Below the pieces are notes generated by a model. The model had not been told where the DNA came from. It saw only the letters and a list, made by a program, of their open reading frames with translations, and ran no database searches. A program made the position numbers and the translations under genes. Positions 24,836 to 34,422 of a stretch of DNA of 64,000 nt are shown piece by piece. Each line of letters opens with the position of its first letter. Position 1 is the first letter of the stretch. The DNA comes from Phymorhynchus buccinoides (lineage: Eukaryota > Mollusca > Gastropoda > Neogastropoda > Raphitomidae): positions 6,456,479-6,520,478 of the forward strand of contig CM065690.1 in assembly GCA_017654935.2 (NCBI GenBank). The letters are read 5' to 3'.

Positions 24836-25639
24836 AACAGACTGGCCCAAACTGTAATTGGGAAGAGAAGAGACTGGGTACAACTGTAATGGCGAAGAGA
24901 AGAGACTGGCCCAATCTGTAATGGCGAAGAGAAGAGACTGGCCCAAACTGTAATGGCGAAGAGAAGAGACTGGCCAAAACTGTAATGGCGAAGAGAAGAG
25001 ACTGGCCCAAACTGTAATGGCGAAGAGAAGAGACTGGGTACAACTGTAATTGCGAAGAGAAGAGACTGGCCCAAACTGTAATTGCTAAGAGAAGAGACTG
25101 GCCCAAACTGTAATGGCGAAGAGAAGAGACTGGCCCAAACTGTAATGGCGAAGAGAAGAGAGTGGCCCAAACTGTAATGGCGAAGAGAAGAGACTGGCCC
25201 AAACTGTAATGGCGAAGAGAAGAGAGTGGCCCAAACTGTAATGACGAAGAGAAGAGACTGGCCCAAACTGTAATGGCGAAGAGAAGAGACTGGCCCAAAC
25301 TGTAATGGCGAAGAGAAGAGACTGGCCCAAACTGTAATTGCGAAGAGAAGAGACTGGCCCAAACTGTAATTGCGAAGAGAAGAGACTGGCCCAAACTGTA
25401 ATGGCGAAGAGAAGAGACTGGCCCAAACTGTAATGGCGAAGAGAAGAGACTGGCCCAAACTGTAATGGCGAAGAGAAGAGACTGGCCCAAACTGTAATTG
25501 CGAAGAGAAGAGACTGGCCCAAACTGTAATGGCGAAGAGAAGAGACTGGCCCAAACTGTAATGGCGAAGAGAAGAGACTGGCCCAAACTGTAATGGCGAA
25601 GAGAAGAGACTGGCCCAAACTGTAATTGCGAAGAGAAGA
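24836..25639 (-). repeat. 32-bp satellite array, copy C
   Basis: About 25 near-identical units with an exact 32-bp period (AGAGACTGGCCCAAACTGTA plus ATGGCGAAGAGA), running into the N gap. Because 32 is not a multiple of 3, each minus frame cycles through the same 96-bp super-period; all three stay open and give a 32-residue repeat. These frames are not genes. Confidence 0.97.
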
Positions 25640-26139
25640 NNNNNNNNNNNNNNNNNNNNNNNNNNNNNNNNNNNNNNNNNNNNNNNNNNNNNNNNNNNNN
25701 NNNNNNNNNNNNNNNNNNNNNNNNNNNNNNNNNNNNNNNNNNNNNNNNNNNNNNNNNNNNNNNNNNNNNNNNNNNNNNNNNNNNNNNNNNNNNNNNNNNN
25801 NNNNNNNNNNNNNNNNNNNNNNNNNNNNNNNNNNNNNNNNNNNNNNNNNNNNNNNNNNNNNNNNNNNNNNNNNNNNNNNNNNNNNNNNNNNNNNNNNNNN
25901 NNNNNNNNNNNNNNNNNNNNNNNNNNNNNNNNNNNNNNNNNNNNNNNNNNNNNNNNNNNNNNNNNNNNNNNNNNNNNNNNNNNNNNNNNNNNNNNNNNNN
26001 NNNNNNNNNNNNNNNNNNNNNNNNNNNNNNNNNNNNNNNNNNNNNNNNNNNNNNNNNNNNNNNNNNNNNNNNNNNNNNNNNNNNNNNNNNNNNNNNNNNN
26101 NNNNNNNNNNNNNNNNNNNNNNNNNNNNNNNNNNNNNNN
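25640..26139. other. Assembly gap, 500 N
   Basis: Exactly 500 N, probably a nominal gap of unknown true size. A 32-bp satellite is on the left and the 3' region of a LINE on the right; nothing shows that the two sides are truly adjacent. Confidence 0.99.
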
Positions 26140-26449
26140 TTGAAATACTTTAATGTCTTTAGGCCATGGGCACATAAACATTGGGGAGAATGGGGGGACA
26201 TAAATAGTAATACAGAAAAAAAGAAAAAAAGTATAAATTGCACGTTCTTGGCTATTACTTTCGATATCTACATAGAATAGACAATTAACTGATTCAACAC
26301 AAACACAAATAATACTTAACAATCAAAAATCATTTCTTAATATATATAGTTGAACATTAATGTTTAGCCTTCCAAAAATTGATGTCTTTGTCTCATGGCG
26401 TGGAAGATATACTTGGAAACTAAAATAGAAATTGTTTTACATTCTCCGT

Positions 26450-29400
26450 CAAGTAGTCTCTCCATTGGAACATTGATTCCATTTGCAAAATATCTATTTC
26501 TAAGCTCTGAATACAAGGGGCAATGATACAAAAAATGCAGTTAAATCCTCTAACATGTTTTTACACTTCGAACAATACGATTGTGTTACATCTATGCCAC
26601 ATCTGTTCATATTTTTGTTAATTGGTAAAACACCACATCTAATCTGAGTTAAAGCCACACAGAAGCAAAAAATATCAATGTCATGTAAGAATGTACATAG
26701 TGCAATATTGTTCTTAACCAAGCTGAATAGGCTGTATCTTTCTTTATCTCGGATTGTACCAGACCATTCTTGAAAGAACATGTTTATTAAACGCTGTTTA
26801 AATTCACTTATAAACGCATTAATACTTGCGACCCTTTGATTTAACCAGACTTGGAAGAAACCTGCATTTGAAAGCATTTCTTTCACTTCAGTAGCCCAGC
26901 ATCTTTTACCATCATTATCCATGGACATCATCATTAAATAAGCTTGTTTAGGTAATCTATCAGTATCCATAGTTAACAGTCTAAACCAATATTTAATGCA
27001 TCGTATACGTGAATTTACTAACAGTGGGTATCTACCTAACTCTCCATGAATCATTTTATTTGGCGTTTTCAATGGCAATCCTAAATATCTTTTGCAAGCT
27101 AATCAGTGTACTTTTTCAATGTTGTCTAACCTCTTAAAACCCCAGATTTCAGAAGAATACAATAAGATAGACTGAACTTTAGCATCAAATATTATGAAAA
27201 AATATTTTAGGTGATATTTCTTTACATTTTCTGAACGCTTGACAAAACCAGTATAACGCCTTCTTTTCTTTTGCTACCAAATGATTTGTACCCAGTTTTA
27301 AACTTATCATGGTGGTAAAAGAGAATCGTAAGTAACAGTAAATATTAACAACATCTAATTCTTTTCCTTCATAAAACCACTTTTCTCGCTGTCCCAAATA
27401 CCCTCCCTTTCTGAACACCATTACTTTTGTCTTATCTTTGTTAACTGTCAATTTCAAATAATCACAAGAAATTTTAAGCGATTTTAACTGGGATTGTAAA
27501 CCGCAGGGGGTTGTTGATATCAAAACCACATCGTCTGCAAGCAACAGTATGAATAGTTCAAGCAAAGTAGGTAACATTTGTACACCATAGACAACAGTAC
27601 TGTTAATATGATTTGCTAACTGATTAATAAAAAGGGAAAACAAAGTAGGGCTCATGACACAACCTTGTCGCACACCTGTAGGACAACTAAAGAAATCTGA
27701 AAATTCACTGTTCACACGCACACAAGAAAGCAGAGACAGAGACTCATACATACTTTTTAAAGCACTGAACATTTTTCCTTTTATGCCTTCATTATATATT
27801 ACTTCTAATAGTTTATCATGATTTATCGAGTCAAAAGCCTTTTTGAAGTCAATAAAGCAAACCCATACAGTTTCTGTCTTCTTTTATTAAAGCATTTTTG
27901 GACTAAAGCATAAATATTGAACATTTGGTCGACAGTGGAATAGTTTCTTCGAAATCCTGCCTGGTTTTCAACGATAGTATTATTTTTCTCTAACCAAGAG
28001 CTTAGCCTGTTGTTCAAAATAGATGTGTAACATTTACATGAAGCATTAATGAGTGAAATTCCTCAATAATTGTCTGGCTGGTCATGGTCACCTTTCTTAA
28101 AGATTGGCAATGACAATTGCTTTCGACCATTCTTGTGGGTATTCCCGGAGTCAAAAACCTTGTTAAAAAGCTTGGTCATAAATTTAACAACCCTTTCACC
28201 TCCTGCTTTTAACATTTCTGGAACAACACCATCCAAACCCCCTGACTTTCCATTATTTAATTTCCTCATTGCATCCGTAACTTCTTTTTCTGTCATTTCG
28301 TTATTTAGATAGTGATCACTTGTATCATTTATATCATTATCAATATTATTTCCATTAATATTATCATCATCACCTTTTTGGAAAACTCCTTGAAAATGGT
28401 TAAGCCAGTCATCTAAGTTTATTTTATCACTTGCATTCGTTTTCAAATTGCTGCTAACAAGCTTCTTTATTTCTTTCCAAAATTCTGCTAGCTTGTTCAC
28501 ATTTGCTGCAAGAGACTCTGCAGTATCTCTACGGAATTCACGTTTTTTACTTTTAAGCAATTTCTTGTAAGCTTTTCTATGTCTGACAAATTCTTGCCTA
28601 TCATGATTGACACATTCCTTCTTTTGTTGTTTGCTTTTCCTAAAAACTTTTAACAGCCTTTTGCAGTTGGCTTTTGCATCCCTACATTCATGGTCATACC
28701 GTGGTTTATTCTTCTTGCCTGAAAATATATAACATTGTTTCACCATACAATCAGCAGCACTTTTTAAGCAATCATTAAAAACCTCTAACGCATGATTAAC
28801 ATTATTATCTAGTTCTATAGTGGCAGCTTCTAACACACTTGCAATCTTTTCACTATTAACGTTAGCTACAAACTCGTGTTCTTTCCCTTTACCCCAGACA
28901 ACCTTCTTAGTAGGGATTGACTTACTATTTTCTGCTTCTCGACGAGGTGTCACATTAATATCAGAATGAACGCAAATTGACAATGTAATAGGTAAGTGGT
29001 CATAGTCTACCATCTCAGAGACAAACAAAGATTTCCAACAAAGTTTGTACTGGAGCTCAATAGAAGCAATAAAATAGTCAACAACACTGGAACCTGCATC
29101 TGAAATGAACATATAACTATCATCAAAACCAAACACATCAAGACCATTAATAATCAAGTAGTCAAAAATATTACAAAAGTCAATCGATTGCTCACCAAAT
29201 AAATTCATTTCATTATCTTGTGAATGTCTCTTTACTATTTTGCTTATTTCATCGAAGTCTCTTCCATCATCAGATAAACTGAAGTCAATATTCTTGTCAG
29301 CAGTCCTAGAGTTCAAATCCCCACATATCAAGACATAAAAGTCATCAAAAGATTCACGGAGATCCAACATACACTTTTCTAATAATTATAAACCAAACCC

Positions 29401-29877
29401 GTTTTCTTCGATTTTCCAAGAGGGTGAATCATATGGAGGAGTGTATGTGGCAATGAAGAAAACGTCTTTATCTGTGTTTAGAAGTTCACTTTGTAGTTTC
29501 AAAATTACTGTATTATTTTTATCACAAGGCACTCTCTCAATGAAAGTCAAAAAACATTTTTTAACCAGCACCATTACACCCCCTGCACATCTTCCCTGTT
29601 TTGGCAGTTTTCTAGCTTTAGATGGAAATATATAAAAATCTACAAATGCACTCTCATCAATTTCACCATCAGTAAAGGTTTCAGTTAGACACACAAAATC
29701 GTGTTTTTGAATTAAGTTAACAAATGCTTTATCTGTTAACATTGACTTTAAACCGCACACATTATAATTAAGAAAGGTGATGCGTGACTGGGGTGTTTGA
29801 TTTTGATTTTGCCGAAACTGGGGAATGTCTGTAGTTCGGTTTTGAGTGTCTCTTTTTTCATGTGCTCGGCCTATTCC
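26450..29877 (-). pseudogene. LINE-A ORF2: endonuclease and reverse transcriptase, broken
   Basis: The encoded polyprotein would nick target DNA and copy the element RNA at the nick. APE-type endonuclease motifs in order are NVCGLK, CLTETF, TYTPP, CGDLN, VVDYF and YDHLP; the catalytic residues look intact. Reverse-transcriptase motifs follow: NGKSGGLDG, NQAGFR, TGVRQGC and LADD (27,530-27,541). A Cys-rich CSKCKN end follows near 26,570. Breaks are TAA at 29,386-29,388, TGA at 28,063-28,065 where homologues usually have Arg, a frameshift near 27,865, and at least one more between 27,185 and 27,080. The frame is continuous with ORF1 across a single TAG (29,878-29,880), and no in-frame ATG precedes the endonuclease. 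This copy is dead. Confidence 0.85.
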
Positions 29878-31905
29878 CTATTCATTAGTACTGCTTGCTG
29901 ATGCGTCTCCTGTAGGAGAAAGTTCTCTTTGAGTGCTTTCATCTCTGCTGTGGGCGCTGTCTGTCTGCCCAATTCTGAAGGCGTCCATGATGCTGGTCTG
30001 GCTCAGGGTGCGCTGCTGCGCTGTCTGGGAGCATAGAGCATGGCCATCATCCTCGTGTTTCCCGAACCGTTTTTCTTTTTTTGCTTGTTTGGCTCTGGGG
30101 CGTGATTGACGTGAGGTGGACTGGGGGGTAGGATCTACTCTGTCCTCCTCATCCTCTGGACGGTACTGTTCTTGTTGATAATCGTTTGAGTCGTCCCGTT
30201 CTTCCTCATGAAGTTCCACAATTTGCTGCTCTGAGGGCTGGCCTTGGTTCGGTGTTTTTTTGCTGTGTTCAGGTTGTTGGTCAAGAACGTTTTGTTGTTC
30301 AGACTGACACTGCTTTGTTTGAGCATTCCAATCTTCTTGATTTTGCAGACCATTTTCCTGTTGAGCGTCACGTTTTTCTTGATCCTGCGTATCACCCACC
30401 TGCTCATTTTCTTTTTGCTGATTGTCACTTTGATGCTGTTGCTGATGTTCTTGGTTGATTGGTGTCGCGTTGTTCCCTCTTACTATCTGTTGCTCGATTT
30501 TCTGACGATCTTGTTGCTGTCTTGGTGGTTGTGGCTGGCTTTGCGGGGATCGTTCCTCATTTCCTAGAGAAGGTTGCTCCTTGCTTTGTTGGCTGTGTTT
30601 GTTTTTATTTGCTTCATAGGTTTGCTGCTTTTCGCTTTGATGGTTTTGATGGTTTAGAGTTGCCTTCTGCCTTGCTGAGTTTTGCTGAGTTTCGTTCGCA
30701 TAGTTAGGTGACCGACGTGGGGTTGGCAAGGCTCTGAATTCCTGGGTTGTTTCCAAGAGTCTTTTGGGCGACATTTCCTCCCTCTGTTCCAGGTTCTGTC
30801 TGTTCACAAGTTGTGGCCATTGTACAAGATCTAATAGAGGGGACTGGTCCACTACTTGCTGTCTCTGGTTTGAAGGACACGCAGGGAATGGTCCTCTTTC
30901 TTGCTGTTGTTGAAGGGGAACAAATGGAAAAGTTTGTCTTGATTGATGAAGGTACGGAGGGGCACACATGAAGGGATTTTGCTGCTGGTGATACTGAGGG
31001 GGGTCACACGGATATCGTTCTTCCTCTCGGTCGGAAACATGGGAGACACTGTGTGACTGATCCTGACTTGGGTTAGATCCTGTGGGGACCTGGCGAGACT
31101 CTGCCACTTCTTGCTGTTGGTGTCTTGAGGAAAGTTGCCATCTTTGGCCGTCAGGTAAATCGACATCACGGGAAGACCAGTTTTTGTCCATATTTGCACT
31201 GGGAGTGAGGGAGTAGGGGAAGCCTTCAACGTAAACTCTTCCATTTCTGAATACTGGCACCTTTCCTTCGCTTTTGAGCTGCTGACTTATCTCCCTTTGA
31301 CGAACAGTAAGATCAGTTGTTACACGAATGTCTTCTTGCCGTAACTGCGCTCTCAGATCATGGTCTCTGAGAATACTAACCTTGTCGTTCAAATGCGCAA
31401 AACATACGATTAAAGGACGTGGCTGATTTCTGTATCCATGTTTTCCAAGGCGATAAATGTACTCTATGTCACTTGATGTCCACCACTTTTCAGAAGAGAA
31501 ATAGTTGAGAACTGCCACTATTTCCTCTGTGTCACTCACCTTTTCTTTGTTCTCCCAGGGAGCCCACTCATGCACTCCAAAGAATTTCAGATTCTTTTCT
31601 CGTTTGGATTCTTCAATTCTTTCAAGTTTGCTCTCGATCTCACCAAGTTTGTCTTGCAGGAAAACACTGTTTTGCTGTAACTCGCTGATGTCGTGTCTGT
31701 TGTCTTTGATGTCTTTTCTGGATTCGACAACTGCATTTTCTAGTTTCTGGAGAGAATATTGAAGCTTGTTAAAATTGTCAGAGATTTGTTGACTGAGGAA
31801 AGCTCCTTGTACATGAAGGCTGTGTATAATCTCAGCACTCCTTATTTCAAACCGTTCCTGCGACACAGGTAAAAAATCACTGCGTGATAAGCCACTGTCA
31901 TTCAT
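29878..31905 (-). CDS. LINE-A ORF1 protein, coiled coil plus RNA-binding domain and Gln-rich tail
   Basis: An intact frame of 675 residues starts at ATG 31,905. Residues 20-105 form a heptad-like coiled coil; NLKFFGV near 105-111 starts an RRM-like domain (to about 200), and a small C-terminal-type domain ends near 235 (NGRVYVEGFPY). This is the LINE ORF1 layout that trimerises and coats element RNA in the cytoplasm. From about 260 to 600 the protein is a low-complexity Gln/Pro/Glu/Ser stretch with QQQQ runs, far longer than in classical L1 ORF1 (about 340 residues), followed by a basic patch. It stops at TAG 29,878-29,880, and ORF2 continues in the same frame. Whether the tail is functional is unknown. 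Confidence 0.8.
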   Translation of the reverse strand: MNDSGLSRSDFLPVSQERFEIRSAEIIHSLHVQGAFLSQQISDNFNKLQYSLQKLENAVVESRKDIKDNRHDISELQQNSVFLQDKLGEIESKLERIEESKREKNLKFFGVHEWAPWENKEKVSDTEEIVAVLNYFSSEKWWTSSDIEYIYRLGKHGYRNQPRPLIVCFAHLNDKVSILRDHDLRAQLRQEDIRVTTDLTVRQREISQQLKSEGKVPVFRNGRVYVEGFPYSLTPSANMDKNWSSRDVDLPDGQRWQLSSRHQQQEVAESRQVPTGSNPSQDQSHSVSHVSDREEERYPCDPPQYHQQQNPFMCAPPYLHQSRQTFPFVPLQQQQERGPFPACPSNQRQQVVDQSPLLDLVQWPQLVNRQNLEQREEMSPKRLLETTQEFRALPTPRRSPNYANETQQNSARQKATLNHQNHQSEKQQTYEANKNKHSQQSKEQPSLGNEERSPQSQPQPPRQQQDRQKIEQQIVRGNNATPINQEHQQQHQSDNQQKENEQVGDTQDQEKRDAQQENGLQNQEDWNAQTKQCQSEQQNVLDQQPEHSKKTPNQGQPSEQQIVELHEEERDDSNDYQQEQYRPEDEEDRVDPTPQSTSRQSRPRAKQAKKEKRFGKHEDDGHALCSQTAQQRTLSQTSIMDAFRIGQTDSAHSRDESTQRELSPTGDASASSTNE

Positions 31906-31966
31906 AGTGCACTGAATGAGAGCTCACAAAAATACGTCCTCTCCCTTCGACGGTCAGAGGCAGAAT

Positions 31967-31976
31967 GAGCGAGAGC

Positions 31977-32018
<42 letters not shown>

Positions 32019-32020
32019 TG
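31967..32020 (+). repeat. (GA)n microsatellite
   Basis: About 50 bases of GA between LINE-A ORF1 and the LINE-B insertion point; it lies in the LINE-A 5' leader. Confidence 0.95.
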
Positions 32021-32036
32021 GAAAAGCACAGGCAAC

Positions 32037-32053
32037 AAGAAAATAATACACTG
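32037..32053 (+). repeat. Target-site duplication, left copy
   Basis: AAGAAAATAATACACTG occurs here and at 39,097-39,113, exactly bracketing LINE-B. The 12-base core AATAATACACTG is not simple sequence, so a chance match is unlikely; the A-rich start could shift the boundary by a few bases. Confidence 0.8.
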
Positions 32054-32271
32054 GGGGTGAGCACTGTTCGTCAACAATGTCGGACGCATTTTCGAAAGCT
32101 GTGTGATCAATTGAGTTTTTTGGTTAATTAGTCAAGAAAGAAAGCGAAACAATGCAGCTAATTTAACAGTGCAGCTACCGCCGACCTCCACCAGAGCTGT
32201 CAGGTATTTTTTCAACACAGTAAACGCGATTTCCGAGCAAAAAATGAAAGAATTTGCCGATCCAAGTCAAG

Positions 32272-33291
32272 ATGTCCCGACATCGCAAACGTAAACACAG
32301 GGCAGGAACAGACTCAACCTCGGGATCGAACTCATCTGGTGTATCTGAGGGAAAGACTAGTGATTCTAGGAATTCAAAGAACACTCCAAAGAAACAGAAA
32401 GTTGTGACAAGCACGCCCACGTCCGTGAGAGAAAGTCTGTCGAAATTTGCCTTCGTTTCGAAATCTGTCGAAGAAGACATGATGGCGGAAAAGGGAAACG
32501 ACCTCTTACTGTCAACATCCGAGGATATGAACGCAGTTTTCTCCCCTGAAGCCAGTGCGAATCCAGTTCAGGGTGTTAGCAACGAGGACTTGATGAGAAA
32601 ATTATGTGCAAATGGTTCTGCTATCACCAAGCTGTCTGCTACGGTAGAGGAACTGAGGGCTGCTCTTCTGCTGGTGCAGAATGACAACGACAAGCTGAAG
32701 AAGGAAGTGGGGGAAGCCAAGCAGAGAGAAGAAGCCTTGAGAGACCAGCTCAGTGAAGCCCGTCACCTTGCTGATGTAGCCGATCGTAGATCAGAAGAAG
32801 TATCGGCGTACGTCCGTAGAAACAATCTACGCATCTACGGAGTGAAGGAGGAGCAAGGTGAGACGGCCCAACAGTGTGAGGAGAAGGCTCTTTCTCTGAT
32901 CACCAACAAGCTGAAAGTGATGGTGAAACCCGAGGACATCGAGGTCGTGCATCGAGTGGGTGCCCGCGAGCAACGTCCTGGAGGTACTTCTAGTGGTGCT
33001 AGGAACACAGGTAGGGCCATCATTATGCGTTTTGTGTCCCGGCGTGTTCGCGATACAGTGCTGTATGCTAGGAAGAAGCTGAAGGGGAGTGGGACTGTTA
33101 TTGTGGAGGATCTGACTCCTCGAGCCTATTCTCTGCTGTGCTCTGTCAAGAGTGACACCTCGGTCTGCCAGCAGGCATGGACCAAGAATGGGTCTGTCTG
33201 GATGAAGATGACCAACGGGAGAATCGTGTCTGTGAGGTCACTCGCTGATTTCAGACAACATTCCAGTCAGGCACAGTCCCGTTCGAAGTGA
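32272..33291 (+). CDS. LINE-B ORF1 protein (L1 ORF1-like)
   Basis: The start chosen is the ATG at 32,272 (MSRHRKRKHR), giving 339 residues, the usual size for L1 ORF1. A basic, Ser/Lys-rich N-terminus is followed by a coiled coil at about residues 120-180, then an RRM-like domain opening with RRNNLRIYGV near 182 and containing EVVHRVG near 224, a basic RNA-contact segment (RFVSRRVRDTVLYARKKLKG, about 252-272) and a small C-terminal domain to the stop. Such proteins form trimers, bind the element RNA and act as nucleic-acid chaperones. The frame is intact with no visible lesion. An in-frame upstream TTG is not needed as a start. Confidence 0.85.
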   Translation: MSRHRKRKHRAGTDSTSGSNSSGVSEGKTSDSRNSKNTPKKQKVVTSTPTSVRESLSKFAFVSKSVEEDMMAEKGNDLLLSTSEDMNAVFSPEASANPVQGVSNEDLMRKLCANGSAITKLSATVEELRAALLLVQNDNDKLKKEVGEAKQREEALRDQLSEARHLADVADRRSEEVSAYVRRNNLRIYGVKEEQGETAQQCEEKALSLITNKLKVMVKPEDIEVVHRVGAREQRPGGTSSGARNTGRAIIMRFVSRRVRDTVLYARKKLKGSGTVIVEDLTPRAYSLLCSVKSDTSVCQQAWTKNGSVWMKMTNGRIVSVRSLADFRQHSSQAQSRSK

Positions 33292-34384
33292 GAGCTTGCG
33301 AGTGTCGTCTGCTTCAGTGTAGGCTGATTCTTATAGTTTGTTCATCTTATATCTTCTCTCGTTTGTTTATTTATTTATTTATTTAAAGGGTTCTTAGTTT
33401 GGACATCCTTTGTTTATTGTTGAATTGCCTTTCCCTGCGTGATTAGCTTCTGTACAAATCCGATTTTTCTTTTCTTTCTTTCGAGTGCTTGGTGTTTGTT
33501 TTGATCACGTGACTAGTTGTTTTCATCACGTGATTTATTTTTTAAATGGCCGCCTTCCGAGAGCGGTCATGCTGGAAGTTGTGAACTTGTGTTGCTGTTT
33601 TCTTATGGATTAATTATGTGTGGTGCTCGGTTTGGAGTACTGGCGGTACACCCGTAAATGAACCATATGCGTAAGTGTTGTTTGTCTTTTCGCTGTATTC
33701 TCGTTTGTGTATTGTTTGTGAGCGTTGCATGCGTGTGTAGGAGTGAAAGGTGTGGGAGTGAAAGGTGTGGGGGTAGATTTTCTGACAATGATATAGAAAC
33801 TGGGTCACTGCAATGTATGTTTTGCTTGGGTCATAGAATGATAATAGCCAGGCCAGGTGCATGTTTCAAACAAGGAACTAACACAAACCAGTATATTTTA
33901 CCAGTATGGGTCAATGTGGTTAATAAGAGATGCAATGATCTGTTATACTGTTTCACTTTCAATAAGTTGTTGACAGTTGAAGAGAGGCGGAAAGTGTTGC
34001 AGTTGAAGGAAAAAATGTTTAACAGTTTTGTATTATGTGTAAAGTTATATTGCTTTTTGGATGAATTACCTCTGAGTATTCATTTTTATGTCTCTTTTGG
34101 TCAGGGCTGTTATGGTAGGCCTACAGATTTGTGTCTTTATATCAGTCTGTTTCTCAAACAGTATACAGTGTGGTTATTTATTATTTTTTATGTCTCATGT
34201 TTCAATGCTGAGCAACCTATTTGGTTGGTCTTTCAAAGTCTGCAAAGTTTGTATATATGGTGCCTTTGGCTAGCTTTGAAGCAAACATTCTTAGGGATGA
34301 TCTTGAATTCTCTTGAATGTTACATAATGTGCATTTTCTTCCTTTTATCCCATACTCTCATTTTCTTGTACATGAATTGTTACC
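33292..34384 (+). other. LINE-B inter-ORF region
   Basis: T-rich sequence between ORF1 and ORF2 with two ATCACGTGA-type palindromes at about 33,503-33,512 and 33,525-33,534. It also carries the doubtful 254-codon frame listed separately. Confidence 0.6.
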
Positions 34385-34422
34385 ATGTTTATGTACACAA
34401 TGGCGTCAAACAAAGCATTTAA
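33658..34422 (+). CDS. Doubtful 254-codon ORF between LINE-B ORF1 and ORF2
   Basis: It starts at ATG 33,658, runs 254 codons and overlaps the ORF2 start by 38 bases in another frame. The N-terminus has a hydrophobic Cys-rich stretch (about residues 7-26) resembling a signal peptide, and several Phe/Leu/Ile-rich segments follow. I recognise no domain. The strand is T-rich, which favours hydrophobic codons and few stops, so the frame may be accidental. Conservation in sister copies would decide. Confidence 0.2.
   Translation: MNHMRKCCLSFRCILVCVLFVSVACVCRSERCGSERCGGRFSDNDIETGSLQCMFCLGHRMIIARPGACFKQGTNTNQYILPVWVNVVNKRCNDLLYCFTFNKLLTVEERRKVLQLKEKMFNSFVLCVKLYCFLDELPLSIHFYVSFGQGCYGRPTDLCLYISLFLKQYTVWLFIIFYVSCFNAEQPIWLVFQSLQSLYIWCLWLALKQTFLGMILNSLECYIMCIFFLLSHTLIFLYMNCYHVYVHNGVKQSI

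Larger units (their letters stand above)
26140..32036 (-). mobile_element. LINE-A, two-ORF non-LTR retrotransposon
   Basis: Minus-strand non-LTR element with ORF1 (31,905-29,878) and endonuclease/reverse transcriptase ORF2 (29,877 to about 26,450), then a 3' region running into the N gap. No LTRs are seen. The 5' side has a GA tract and is cut by the LINE-B insertion at about 32,053, so the element's true 5' end may lie beyond 39,113. The clade is not certain; the endonuclease start N-V-C-G-L-K and the G-V-R-Q-G-C motif fit the broad jockey/I/CR1 assemblage better than LINE-B does. Confidence 0.8.

Noticed and set aside
24784..26322. Two very long minus-strand frames of about 470-510 codons
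   Set aside because: They run through the 500-N gap and the 32-bp satellite; no coding content is independent of the repeat.
32254..32271. Upstream TTG start for LINE-B ORF1
   Set aside because: A normal ATG lies at 32,272 and the basic N-terminus starts there; non-ATG initiation is unnecessary.
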